A stretch of 13,853 nucleotides of DNA from Flavobacteriaceae bacterium (GCA_021151665.1 JAGKWW010000062.1:1-13853), one strand, 5' to 3'. Counted from the first letter of the stretch, positions 6,863 through 13,844 are shown. Notes: a model not told the origin generated them from the letters alone. Made by a program: numbers and translations.

Positions 6863-7135
6863 ATGAAAAAGATAAGCGAAATGCTCATCCGCAAAGATAC
6901 CACCGTCAACAAGGTACAGTTTGATAAAGAATGGTTTTACTCGATAAAAGATGTGGCCGATTTCCTTGGCGAGTCGCTGGAGGGAATAGAGTATGTAACG
7001 CTGCCTATGGTTGTAGACGGTATTAAATACATGGTAAAAGCAGCCACCTGGGAAGACATTGAACGCGCACGCGTAAAGGAGCCGCTTGAAGACTACCGCG
7101 GAAGCGTCCTTCGTAATAAGCGCGGGAATAAATGA
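6863..7135 (+). CDS. Small Bro-N/DinD-like protein
   Basis: A 90-residue basic protein beginning MKKISEMLIRKDTTVNKVQF. The segment DKEWFYSIKDVADFLGES (21-38) resembles the start of the Bro-N domain found in phage antirepressors and DinD-like proteins (pattern W-F/Y-Y/F-S-I/V-x-D-V-x-x-x-L-x-E-S). YMVKAATWEDIERAR (56-70) could be the following helix. It is shorter than typical Bro-N proteins, and no second domain is present. In phage proteins this fold is linked to DNA binding, so a small DNA-binding or regulatory role is possible but inferred. It is transcribed against both DUF5686 neighbours, and its TGA (7133-7135) directly abuts the reverse-strand stop of the next gene (7136-7138). The resemblance is partial, from memory. 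Confidence 0.65.
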   Translation: MKKISEMLIRKDTTVNKVQFDKEWFYSIKDVADFLGESLEGIEYVTLPMVVDGIKYMVKAATWEDIERARVKEPLEDYRGSVLRNKRGNK

Positions 7136-9613
7136 TTATTCGAGGATATCGAGGAATGTCAGACCGAAGATAACCCCGTCTCCGCGAAATCCGTTCTCAT
7201 AAGACCGTATGTAATCAATCCTCAGGAAACGGAATTTTCCCCATCCCAGGTTATCAAATCCGGCAGTAAATTCCATATACGGGTTATGCCCGGGAACCGC
7301 CAGTACATGATAGCCCGCTACTACATGGTAATTCAGTTCGCGCAGCAACGGTACTTTATTGGTCAGCCAACCTTTAAAGTTATGCTCCATGTGTCCTTCA
7401 AAATACTGCTTGTTGGTGCTGTGCGTATAGTAGGGAAGGAAATTGAATACGTTGAGATAGCGTTCCGATTTTCCGATGTGGGTCTGGTTGCCATTAAAGT
7501 GCCTGTAATCTGTAAAGGCAATATTATCGGAATTAAAGAATTTTCCCAGTCGGATTGCGGTACCCAGTTCGCCTTTATTCCCGGCGGAAACCGTGTAATT
7601 GATGCGACCTGAAAGATGGTCGAAGTTATAATCGCCGATGCTGGCATTAAATCCTTTTTCATATTTCAGGTACAGCCTTGGGTAGCGGCTTGGCTGGTTT
7701 TCTTTGCGGGTTGGCAGCATCCAGTATTTCTGGCCGAACGTGATTCGTGCCGTTACCGAAGCCTTCAGCATATCGTGCTGCAAAAAAGCGGGCGTATCAA
7801 AATCCCAGGGCAACAGCGGGTTGTTGCTCATGTACGGCTTGTCGGGATTTTTTATGGTAGAAAAATTAGTGTTGTTAAATAACGCGTGCCTGCGTGTATA
7901 TTCAAAAGAGCCGTAAAGGTACAGGCCGTTAACCACTTCTTCCTGATAGTTAAGGCGGATAAAATTGTTATCGTACAGCTTCATATAATTGTCGCGGAAG
8001 AAAAGTGTGCTTACGCTGTTCACAATCCGGTTGATTGGGCGTTCGGGGTTGAACTGCTCTATGCTGCTCCCTCCGCTCAGGGTGACGATCCGGTCTTTAA
8101 AAGCATCGAATTTGCGCGATACCGTACCCACCATACGGAAACGCTGTTCGGCAAACCCGTAATTCAGGTCGGTGCCAAGGGTAGTATAAGTTTCTTTATT
8201 GGCATCCTCTTTCCTGAAAATAAACGATGGCGCCAGTGCGTAAGCCTGTACGGTATTAAAGCCGAGCTTGCGGATGATGCCGGTGTAGGTGAGTGTCCAC
8301 CTGTCCCACGTGTTTGTATAGGTGTACCCCGTAACCGGCTGGAAAAAACGGAAGCGGTTGCGCTCTGTGTCTATAGAATCCTGCCAGGCTTCGGTCTGTT
8401 CCAGTTTTTGCTCCTTTTCCTTTCTCCTGTAATCGTTCAGCTCTTCCCATGTCAGCGGAATGGGGCGGTTTTTACTCCAGTAACTGTCAGGCTTATTGGT
8501 GGCGCCATCGGCATAGGCCAGTACTTTTGGCGAAAAGGAACTGTTATCAAACCCGGGCTTAAAGTTGAAATTGCTATATACATAGGAAAAGCTCCCGGAA
8601 AAGCCAACTCCAAAAACGCTGGCATCAAATTGCAGCACCTGAAGATTTTTACTCCAAAGCTTTTCCCCCGAATTGTACCCGAAGTTTTGTTTTATAGACA
8701 GCTTATTTACCAGGGGCTGGCCCATGCGGCTACCGGGAATCCATACATCTATTGCATAAATTTCCCACGAATTCTCTACTATGTAAATGTAACCGTCAAA
8801 CGCGGGCTCATATTCGCGCTTGGGCAGCAGTTTTATTTTATTGATAAGGTGCCCCTGTTCGTCAAAAAAGCTGCTTTCCAATACAAAGTCGTAATAGTGA
8901 AAAGCATTGTTGGCAATCGGCGAAACCGCGCTTACCTCAAACGGGATATAATTTTCATAAAAATCAAATTCGGCAGATCCGGCATTGTTGTAGCTATAGC
9001 CATTGTTTTCTCCGCTTACTTTAGAAGCGATCACTTCTTCATTCAGCTTGCCGGGTTTTTGGTATTTGATGTGCGATACCGTCTCGCTCAGATAAAACAC
9101 GCCGCTCTGGGTGGTGGTATCTATGGCGCCGCCAAGGTCGCCCACTTCCTGGCCGAGTATTTTTTTGGGAACATCCACCAATCGGAAAATGCCCTTCGAG
9201 TAAAAGTCAGCCTCAAAGGATGAAGTTTTCCTGCTGTTTTCCCGCCGCGCGGCAATGGCATTGCGCATAACCGCCAGAGCCGGATTTTCGCCCGACGTGA
9301 TGACAAGTTCCTGAAGCTTTAACGCTTCATCTTCAAGCTTTACATCGAGGCGGTAGGGCAGTTCTGTTACAGTAACGGTTACTTCTTTGGTCTTATACCC
9401 AAGCGACCGGAATACAACAGTATGCTTTCCCGGGTGCTTCACGGCAAGTATATATTCCCCGTTATCGTTAGATGATGTGCTGTTGTAGCTGTTTTTAAGC
9501 AAGATAGAGGCAAACGGAACAGGTTTGCCTTCACTATTCACTACTTTTCCCTTTACTTGCCCAATCGCCTGGGCCCACCCTGCCAGCATTATAAGTAGCA
9601 AAATCTGCTTCAT
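7136..9613 (-). CDS. DUF5686 / carboxypeptidase-regulatory-like domain protein (paralogue 2)
   Basis: An 825-residue exported protein with the same architecture as the gene at 4235-6706. It has a signal peptide (about 1-18, ending QAIGQ), a carboxypeptidase-regulatory-like domain at about 20-105 (PVPFASILLKNSYNS, NDNGEYIL), then DUF5686. Shared blocks include FEADFYSKGIFRL, DVPKKILGQ, YLSETVSHIKY, SSIEQFNPERPI, DNYMKLYDNNF, DYRHFNGNQTHIG and YMEFTAGFDNLGWGKF. It is probably an outer-membrane beta-barrel, function unknown. The start at 9613 is 3 nt after the aroQ stop, so it is very likely the second gene of an aroQ operon. A long plus-strand open frame inside it (7886-9223) is its antisense shadow. 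Confidence 0.9.
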   Translation of the reverse strand: MKQILLLIMLAGWAQAIGQVKGKVVNSEGKPVPFASILLKNSYNSTSSNDNGEYILAVKHPGKHTVVFRSLGYKTKEVTVTVTELPYRLDVKLEDEALKLQELVITSGENPALAVMRNAIAARRENSRKTSSFEADFYSKGIFRLVDVPKKILGQEVGDLGGAIDTTTQSGVFYLSETVSHIKYQKPGKLNEEVIASKVSGENNGYSYNNAGSAEFDFYENYIPFEVSAVSPIANNAFHYYDFVLESSFFDEQGHLINKIKLLPKREYEPAFDGYIYIVENSWEIYAIDVWIPGSRMGQPLVNKLSIKQNFGYNSGEKLWSKNLQVLQFDASVFGVGFSGSFSYVYSNFNFKPGFDNSSFSPKVLAYADGATNKPDSYWSKNRPIPLTWEELNDYRRKEKEQKLEQTEAWQDSIDTERNRFRFFQPVTGYTYTNTWDRWTLTYTGIIRKLGFNTVQAYALAPSFIFRKEDANKETYTTLGTDLNYGFAEQRFRMVGTVSRKFDAFKDRIVTLSGGSSIEQFNPERPINRIVNSVSTLFFRDNYMKLYDNNFIRLNYQEEVVNGLYLYGSFEYTRRHALFNNTNFSTIKNPDKPYMSNNPLLPWDFDTPAFLQHDMLKASVTARITFGQKYWMLPTRKENQPSRYPRLYLKYEKGFNASIGDYNFDHLSGRINYTVSAGNKGELGTAIRLGKFFNSDNIAFTDYRHFNGNQTHIGKSERYLNVFNFLPYYTHSTNKQYFEGHMEHNFKGWLTNKVPLLRELNYHVVAGYHVLAVPGHNPYMEFTAGFDNLGWGKFRFLRIDYIRSYENGFRGDGVIFGLTFLDILE

Positions 9614-9616
9614 AGG

Positions 9617-10036
9617 CTATGTATGTATAATGGATAATAGTGCAAGTTCATAGCCCTTTAATCCAAAGCCGATAATAACGCCTGCCGCAACGGGCGAGAG
9701 GTAGGACTGATGGCGGAAGCTTTCACGCGAAAAGGTGTTGCTGATGTGTACTTCGGTTACCGGTGCGGTTACTGCTTTTATTGCATCGGCAATGCCTATA
9801 GAAGTATGCGTGTACGCTCCCGCGTTGAGGATTATGGCATCGTGGCTGAAGCCTGCCGATTGTATTTTGGTGATGATTTCACCTTCGATATTGCTCTGGA
9901 AATATTCGAGGTTAACTGCGGGATATTTTGCAGTGAGGCCGGTAAAATATTCTTCGAAAGACTGCTTTCCGTATACCGAGGGTTCCCGGGTTCCTAAAAG
10001 GTTGAGGTTTGGGCCGTTAATGATAAGGACCTTCAT
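9617..10036 (-). CDS. aroQ: 3-Dehydroquinate dehydratase, type II
   Basis: A 139-residue enzyme of the shikimate pathway that converts 3-dehydroquinate to 3-dehydroshikimate on the way to aromatic amino acids. It is cytoplasmic, and the family is normally dodecameric. The type II signatures are all present: INGPNLNLLGTREP (6-19) with the loop arginine R17 and catalytic Y22, LNAGAYTHTSIG (70-81) with N71 and H77, VHISN (96-100) with H97, and SRESFRH (103-109) with R108. Length is close to the usual 140-150 residues. It is unrelated to the type I enzyme (AroD). The DUF5686 gene follows after 3 nt. Confidence 0.95.
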   Translation of the reverse strand: MKVLIINGPNLNLLGTREPSVYGKQSFEEYFTGLTAKYPAVNLEYFQSNIEGEIITKIQSAGFSHDAIILNAGAYTHTSIGIADAIKAVTAPVTEVHISNTFSRESFRHQSYLSPVAAGVIIGFGLKGYELALLSIIHT

Positions 10037-10052
10037 TAGTATAGTGTTTTTG

Positions 10053-10060
10053 TAAAAATA
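10053..10060 (-). promoter_or_regulatory. Possible -7 promoter element for aroQ
   Basis: The reverse strand reads TATTTTTA, one mismatch from TAnnTTTG, 16 nt before the ATG at 10036. Confidence 0.3.
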
Positions 10061-10110
10061 ATCATTCAGGTTCAGCCCGCAAACTGCTATAACAGTAATT
10101 TTAACAAATG

Positions 10111-10134
10111 AAAAAGCCGGCTTGCGGCCGGCTT
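10111..10134 (-). terminator. Intrinsic terminator after the tandem porin-family genes
   Basis: AAGCCGGC (10114-10121) and GCCGGCTT (10127-10134) form a perfect 8-bp GC-rich stem with a 5-nt loop, extending into a run of five T on the reverse strand. It lies 18 nt past the stop at 10153 and separates this unit from aroQ. Confidence 0.85.
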
Positions 10135-10152
10135 CGTTTACCTTATTATAGC

Positions 10153-10719
10153 TTAGAACATGTATCCCAGCGATAGTTGGAAAACCGAGTTCTTAATGTC
10201 GCCCACCACAGTGTCATCATTTACTTTAGTAACACCTACGTTATAACGCGCCTGTGCAAACAGCCCGGCAATGATCTTTAGCTCTGCGCCGCCTGCAATA
10301 GCGATATCGGTAGATTTAGCATTGATATCGTCGGCGTCGTTAACAAGAAAAGAGAACTGCGGCCCCGCCATCAGGCTGAAACGGTCGGGCAGCACATAAA
10401 ACTTTGCCAGAACAGGAACGGAGATATAGTCCAGATTGATGTCCCGTGCAACCTCCACAACCCCTACACCGCTGCCATCTGCAGTATATTTTTGCTTACC
10501 TCCCATAGATGAGAAAAGCCCTTCTGCCTGTACCGAGAACATCGGCACGATATTCAGCTCGAGGACCGCACCCGCGTGGAAGCTTGTGATGCCGTCGCTG
10601 TCAACATCGCCCGAAAAATTGGAAAAGTTGGCCCCTGCCTTAATACCAAAATCAATACCCTGCGCCTGCGCGGCAAATGTGCCGGCCAGCATTGCAAAAA
10701 TAAAAACGATTTTTTTCAT
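10153..10719 (-). CDS. Porin-family outer-membrane beta-barrel protein (A)
   Basis: A 188-residue protein with a signal peptide (MKKIVFIFAMLAGTFAAQAQ, cleavage near residues 19-20), then GIKAGANFSNFSGD, the opening of the Bacteroidota porin-family (OMP_b-brl_2-like) barrels. Further family blocks are LDYISVPVLAKFYV (about 95-108) and MAGPQFSFLVND (about 117-128). It ends SLGYMF, with the terminal Phe and alternating hydrophobic residues expected of a BAM-recognised last strand. The size fits an 8-stranded barrel. Ligand or cargo unknown. It follows the next barrel gene (ending at 10744) on the same strand after 24 nt and is probably co-transcribed with it. Its internal motifs match the more distant paralogue at 12211-12852 better than its immediate neighbour. 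Confidence 0.9.
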   Translation of the reverse strand: MKKIVFIFAMLAGTFAAQAQGIDFGIKAGANFSNFSGDVDSDGITSFHAGAVLELNIVPMFSVQAEGLFSSMGGKQKYTADGSGVGVVEVARDINLDYISVPVLAKFYVLPDRFSLMAGPQFSFLVNDADDINAKSTDIAIAGGAELKIIAGLFAQARYNVGVTKVNDDTVVGDIKNSVFQLSLGYMF

Positions 10720-10743
10720 AATTATAGTGTTTAAAGTGTTGCT

Positions 10744-11268
10744 CTAAAATTGGTATCCTAAAGACACCTGTATGCCGGTATTTTTAATATCTCTTTCAGA
10801 TGACACGCTGGAGGTGCCGTAGATATACCGTCCCTGAACAAAAAGCCCGTCGGCAATGTAGAATTCTGCACCCAGCGCAACGCCAAGGTCATAAGTTTTG
10901 CTGTTAAAGCCATTAAAGTTATCGCTCTCGCTTATCAAAAGGCCAAACTGCGGCCCTGCCTGGATATTAAAGCCTTCGTTTAGGTACAGCTTAAATACTG
11001 CAGGTACATTCAGGTAATTCAGTTCATATTCTGCATCCTGGTGCTTGGCTCCCTGTTTTGAGTACAACAGCTCAGGCTGAAAGCTTAAATGCTTTAATAA
11101 TTGTACTTCTGTAAAGATACCCGCGTGAAAACCCGTCAATACGTTAAACCCGTCGGCATCGCTTCCTGCAAAATTTGAAAAATTGACGCCTGCCTTTATA
11201 CCCAGGTCCTGGGCCTGGCTGCATAAGCATCCCGCAATGAGGGCCGCAGCCGCAAAAAATCGTTTCAT
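10744..11268 (-). CDS. Porin-family outer-membrane beta-barrel protein (B)
   Basis: A 174-residue barrel protein. The frame runs 30 nt further upstream to a GTG at 11298, but that codon lies inside the -7 promoter box, and MKRFFAAAALIAGCLCSQAQ starting at 11268 is a proper signal peptide. The mature part starts DLGIKAGVNFSNFAGSD. NYLNVPAVFKLYL and IQAGPQFGLLISE are the family blocks, and the end is SLGYQF with a terminal Phe. The signal sequence contains IAGC (11-14), which fits a lipobox, so lipidation at C14 is an alternative to cleavage near residue 20. The gene is probably the first of a two-gene unit with the barrel gene ending at 10153. Confidence 0.88.
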   Translation of the reverse strand: MKRFFAAAALIAGCLCSQAQDLGIKAGVNFSNFAGSDADGFNVLTGFHAGIFTEVQLLKHLSFQPELLYSKQGAKHQDAEYELNYLNVPAVFKLYLNEGFNIQAGPQFGLLISESDNFNGFNSKTYDLGVALGAEFYIADGLFVQGRYIYGTSSVSSERDIKNTGIQVSLGYQF

Positions 11269-11297
11269 TCTTTTGTGTATATAATATTGGTTATCCA

Positions 11298-11305
11298 CAA
11301 AAATA
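11298..11305 (-). promoter_or_regulatory. -7 promoter element for the tandem porin-family genes
   Basis: The reverse strand reads TATTTTTG, a perfect TAnnTTTG match, 29 nt before the ATG at 11268. It decides the start by excluding the upstream GTG. Confidence 0.65.
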
Positions 11306-11436
11306 ACGATTAAAGAAAAATCCTGCTAAGATTCACCGCAATTTGTAAGGGATCTGAGGCCAATAAGCGCGTTAATGTTTTCTTAATAGGTCTTTTGTTA
11401 TGAATTCGGCAATTAATGGATTGAAAAAGAGCAGGG

Positions 11437-11483
11437 TGTTACGGATTTACCTAATTAATTACAAAAATAATGTTACAGATTAC
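11437..11483 (+). repeat. Pair of direct repeats upstream of the plus-strand barrel gene
   Basis: TGTTACGGATTTAC (11437-11450) and TGTTACAGATTAC (11471-11483) are near-identical and start 34 bp apart, about three helical turns. They lie directly upstream of the -7 box at 11494-11501. Such placement suits an activator or repressor binding site, but the repeat could be chance in AT-rich DNA. Confidence 0.45.
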
Positions 11484-11493
11484 AAAAGTTTTA

Positions 11494-11501
11494 TACATTT
11501 G
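11494..11501 (+). promoter_or_regulatory. -7 promoter element for the plus-strand barrel gene
   Basis: TACATTTG followed by C is a perfect TAnnTTTG match, 31 nt before the ATG at 11533. The -33 region carries TGTTAC instead of a clear TTG. Confidence 0.7.
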
Positions 11502-11532
11502 CGCTCAAGTAACAAAACTTAATAAACACAAA

Positions 11533-12144
11533 ATGAAAAAAATTATCTTATCTGCCGTAGCTCTGGTAGCTTTCGGCTTCGCTGCTCAAGCTCAGGAAAC
11601 AACAACTTCTGGCGAAGGCGGATTTGCACAAGGTGATATGTTCATCTCAGGTTCAGTTGGATTCTCTAACCAGAAACAGGGTGATGACAAAACGAACACT
11701 TTTGAGATCGCTCCACGTTTCGCTTACTTTGCAACATCTAACATTGCAGTGGGTGCAAAAGTTGGTTATTCAACTTACAAGAATGAAGTTGCTGCCGGAA
11801 CAACTGCCGACAGAAACGCTTTCACTGTAGGTGTGTTTGGAAGGTATTACGGAACTCCGGCTTCTAAATTCTCTCTATTTGGTGAGCTTGGTGTAGATTA
11901 CTCTACTGTGAACAACAAAGCAATCGCTCCTGCTACTGAAGATGTTAAGACTAACGGTTTCGGAGTTGGTTTCCGTCCGGGTATCTCTTACTTCGTATCT
12001 TCAAACTTTGCTATCGAGGCTACTTTCGGTGCGCTTTCTTACAACTCTACTAAAGTTGATGTTGACGGAGCTGAAGCTGAAAACACTTTCAACCTGAACC
12101 TAAACCTTACAAACATAGGTTTTGGTCTTGTTTACAAATTCTAA
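11533..12144 (+). CDS. Outer-membrane beta-barrel protein, probably highly expressed
   Basis: A 203-residue protein. The frame is open back to 11470, but the promoter box lies inside that stretch, and the signal peptide MKKIILSAVALVAFGFAAQAQ begins at 11533. The mature N terminus is ETTTSGEGGFAQGD, then alternating strands such as FISGSVGFSNQ and FGVGFRPGISYFVSSNFAIE (about 144-163), ending GFGLVYKF with the terminal Phe of an outer-membrane barrel. It resembles the general OMP beta-barrel family (PF13505-like), not the AGPQF group of its neighbours. Codon use differs from the neighbours: GCT for Ala, TCT for Ser and other T-ending codons prevail, as in highly expressed genes. A perfect -7 box and a strong terminator frame the gene. 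Confidence 0.9.
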   Translation: MKKIILSAVALVAFGFAAQAQETTTSGEGGFAQGDMFISGSVGFSNQKQGDDKTNTFEIAPRFAYFATSNIAVGAKVGYSTYKNEVAAGTTADRNAFTVGVFGRYYGTPASKFSLFGELGVDYSTVNNKAIAPATEDVKTNGFGVGFRPGISYFVSSNFAIEATFGALSYNSTKVDVDGAEAENTFNLNLNLTNIGFGLVYKF

Positions 12145-12167
12145 TTACAGAAAGTTATATTACGAAG

Positions 12168-12195
12168 AAAGCCTCCCAATGGGAGGCTTTTTTTT
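12168..12195 (+). terminator. Strong intrinsic terminator after the plus-strand barrel gene
   Basis: AAAGCCTCCC (12168-12177) and GGGAGGCTTT (12181-12190) form a perfect 10-bp stem with a 3-nt loop, running into eight T (12188-12195). It lies between two convergent genes. The reverse strand has a weaker T-rich tail (CTTTCTTC), so it may also stop the minus-strand barrel gene. Confidence 0.92.
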
Positions 12196-12210
12196 ATTGT
12201 GTTCTTTAAA

Positions 12211-12852
12211 TTAGAACTTATAACCGATACCCAATTGGAAAACCGAGTTGGTTACATTAAGGTCATCAGCAATGTCGCTTATACCCTGGTTATACCTGCC
12301 GAAAGCGAAAAGGCCCATTTCCGTCTGGAAAGATACACCACCGGCTACTCCGAATTCAAACGTGTGTAGACTATCTCTTAATGGTGAAGGGTTGTCACCA
12401 CCATTATTGTCCGGGTCAAAATCCAGCTCATCATTTACCAGGAAGCTAAACTGCGGGCCTGCCTCAAGAGCGAATCCTTTAAAAAGGTATACTTTGGCGA
12501 GTACAGGAACGTTGATATAGTCCAGCTGAAGTTCTGCTTTTGATGTAGTTGTAACAGTTCCGGGCAATGTCAGAGGTACAACGGTGTACTCTGCACCTTG
12601 TCCTGAATATAGTGCCTCTACCTGGATAGAGAATATATCCGCAACCGGGAATTCAGCGAACACACCCACGTTGAAGCTGGTACGTGAATCCGGGCTCTCA
12701 ATATCACCGTTAAGCGTTGCAAAGTTTACACCGCCTTTTACACCAAAGCTCATTGCCATAGAATCTTTGTTGCTTGCATCTTCCTGCGCGTTGGATACTG
12801 CTACAGCACCCAGCATTAGCGCACTTACCGAGAATAATTTAAATAGTTTCAT
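12211..12852 (-). CDS. Porin-family outer-membrane beta-barrel protein (C)
   Basis: A 213-residue protein. The codon before the ATG at 12852 is a TTG and is not needed. The signal peptide is MKLFKLFSVSALMLGAVAVSNAQ (cleavage near 23), followed by a short linker and FGVKGGVNFATLNGD. Family blocks LDYINVPVLAKVYL and EAGPQFSFLVNDELD are nearly the same as in protein A at 10153-10719. An acidic Asp/Asn-rich insertion after the AGPQF block probably forms an extracellular or periplasmic loop. It ends LGIGYKF with the terminal Phe. It is a single-gene unit with a perfect -7 box upstream. Function beyond being an outer-membrane barrel is unknown. Confidence 0.9.
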   Translation of the reverse strand: MKLFKLFSVSALMLGAVAVSNAQEDASNKDSMAMSFGVKGGVNFATLNGDIESPDSRTSFNVGVFAEFPVADIFSIQVEALYSGQGAEYTVVPLTLPGTVTTTSKAELQLDYINVPVLAKVYLFKGFALEAGPQFSFLVNDELDFDPDNNGGDNPSPLRDSLHTFEFGVAGGVSFQTEMGLFAFGRYNQGISDIADDLNVTNSVFQLGIGYKF

Positions 12853-12879
12853 CAATTAATAAGTTTTAGTTTTGTAGTC

Positions 12880-12887
12880 CAAAAGTA
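12880..12887 (-). promoter_or_regulatory. -7 promoter element for porin-family gene C
   Basis: The reverse strand reads TACTTTTG, a perfect TAnnTTTG match, 27 nt before the ATG at 12852. A TTTG (12912-12915, reverse strand) lies 24 nt further up, slightly beyond the usual -33 spacing. Confidence 0.6.
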
Positions 12888-12931
12888 TTCTAATAAAGTA
12901 GGCATGCATACCAAAGGATTCTTAATTCACA

Positions 12932-12939
12932 TAACTTTA
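12932..12939 (+). promoter_or_regulatory. Possible -7 promoter element for xerD
   Basis: TAACTTTA has one mismatch from TAnnTTTG and ends only 5 nt before the ATG at 12945. If used, the xerD mRNA would have almost no leader. Confidence 0.35.
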
Positions 12940-12944
12940 ACCGT

Positions 12945-13844
12945 ATGAAAAGTTGGGCTAAAATGATTTCCGGCTACTCTTCCTATCTCCGGATAGAACG
13001 CGGGCTCAGCGCCAATTCGGTAGAGAATTATGCCTATGATATACAGCGGCTCTGTAGTTGGCTCGAAGGCACGGGGCAGGATGTTTCGCCACTTAATATT
13101 ACAGAAGAGCACATACAGCAGTTTGTTTATGCCATGGCGGCAGAGCTGGCGCCCCGTTCGCGTTCCCGCCTGATATCAGGCCTGAAAAGCTTTTTTAATT
13201 ACCTTGTGTTTGAAGACCTTCGTCCCGATACGCCTATGGGCCTGATCGAGTCGCCACGAACAGGGAGAAAGCTTCCTGATACACTTTCGCTTGCCGAGAT
13301 TGACAGCCTCATAAATGCGATCGATCTGTCGAAGCCAGAAGGTACCCGCAATAAGGCGATGCTCGAAATGCTTTACAGCTGCGGGTTGCGGGTATCTGAA
13401 CTGGTAACGCTTAAAATTTCCGACCTCTATTTTGATGAAGGTTTTATAAAAGTTACGGGGAAAGGCAATAAGCAGCGGTTTGTGCCGGTTGCCGCGCACA
13501 CGCAAAAACTCGTGATGCTTTATGTAAACACCATTCGCAGTCAGGCAACCCTGCAGAAGGGCTATGAAGATACGCTTTTCCTGAACCGGCGGGGTAAGGC
13601 GCTTACCCGCGCCATGATATTTACGATAATCAGGGCGCTTGCCGATGCGGTTGGATTGAAGAAGACGATTAGCCCGCACACTTTCAGGCATTCTTTTGCA
13701 ACTCATTTACTTGAAAACGGCGCCGACCTCCGGGCAATACAGTTGATGCTGGGGCATGAATCTATAACAACAACAGAAATTTATGTGCATTTAGACCGCC
13801 GGTTCCTCACTGAGGTGGTAAATGCTTACCATCCAAGAAAATAG
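12945..13844 (+). CDS. xerD: Site-specific tyrosine recombinase XerD
   Basis: A 299-residue tyrosine recombinase. XerD acts with XerC at the chromosomal dif site to resolve chromosome dimers at cell division. The N-terminal SAM-like core-binding domain covers about 5-90 (YLRIERGLSANSVENYAYDI). The catalytic domain covers about 108-290. The full catalytic set is visible: R149 (CGLRVSEL), K173 (VTGKGNKQR), H245 and R248 (SPHTFRHSFATHLL), H271 (LGHESITTTEIY) and the nucleophile Y280. Length and motifs match housekeeping XerD rather than phage or integron integrases, and no attachment repeats or mobile-element genes are nearby. The stop lies 9 nt from the window edge. Confidence 0.93.
   Translation: MKSWAKMISGYSSYLRIERGLSANSVENYAYDIQRLCSWLEGTGQDVSPLNITEEHIQQFVYAMAAELAPRSRSRLISGLKSFFNYLVFEDLRPDTPMGLIESPRTGRKLPDTLSLAEIDSLINAIDLSKPEGTRNKAMLEMLYSCGLRVSELVTLKISDLYFDEGFIKVTGKGNKQRFVPVAAHTQKLVMLYVNTIRSQATLQKGYEDTLFLNRRGKALTRAMIFTIIRALADAVGLKKTISPHTFRHSFATHLLENGADLRAIQLMLGHESITTTEIYVHLDRRFLTEVVNAYHPRK

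Noticed and set aside
6863..7135. A prophage remnant marked by the Bro-N-like gene
   Set aside because: No other phage-like gene, attachment site or compositional break surrounds it. Flanking genes are ordinary chromosomal envelope genes.
7886..9223. A 445-codon open frame on the plus strand inside the second DUF5686 gene
   Set aside because: It is antisense to a clear long coding gene with conserved domains, has no recognisable domain or promoter, and its composition is what the complementary strand of a codon-biased gene would give.
11268..11298. An upstream GTG start that would add ten residues to porin-family protein B
   Set aside because: The GTG lies within the perfect -7 box TATTTTTG, and the extra residues would spoil an otherwise standard signal peptide.
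12945..13844. The tyrosine recombinase as integrase of a mobile element
   Set aside because: Length and motifs match housekeeping XerD. I see no attachment-site repeats, tRNA gene, excisionase or cargo genes next to it.
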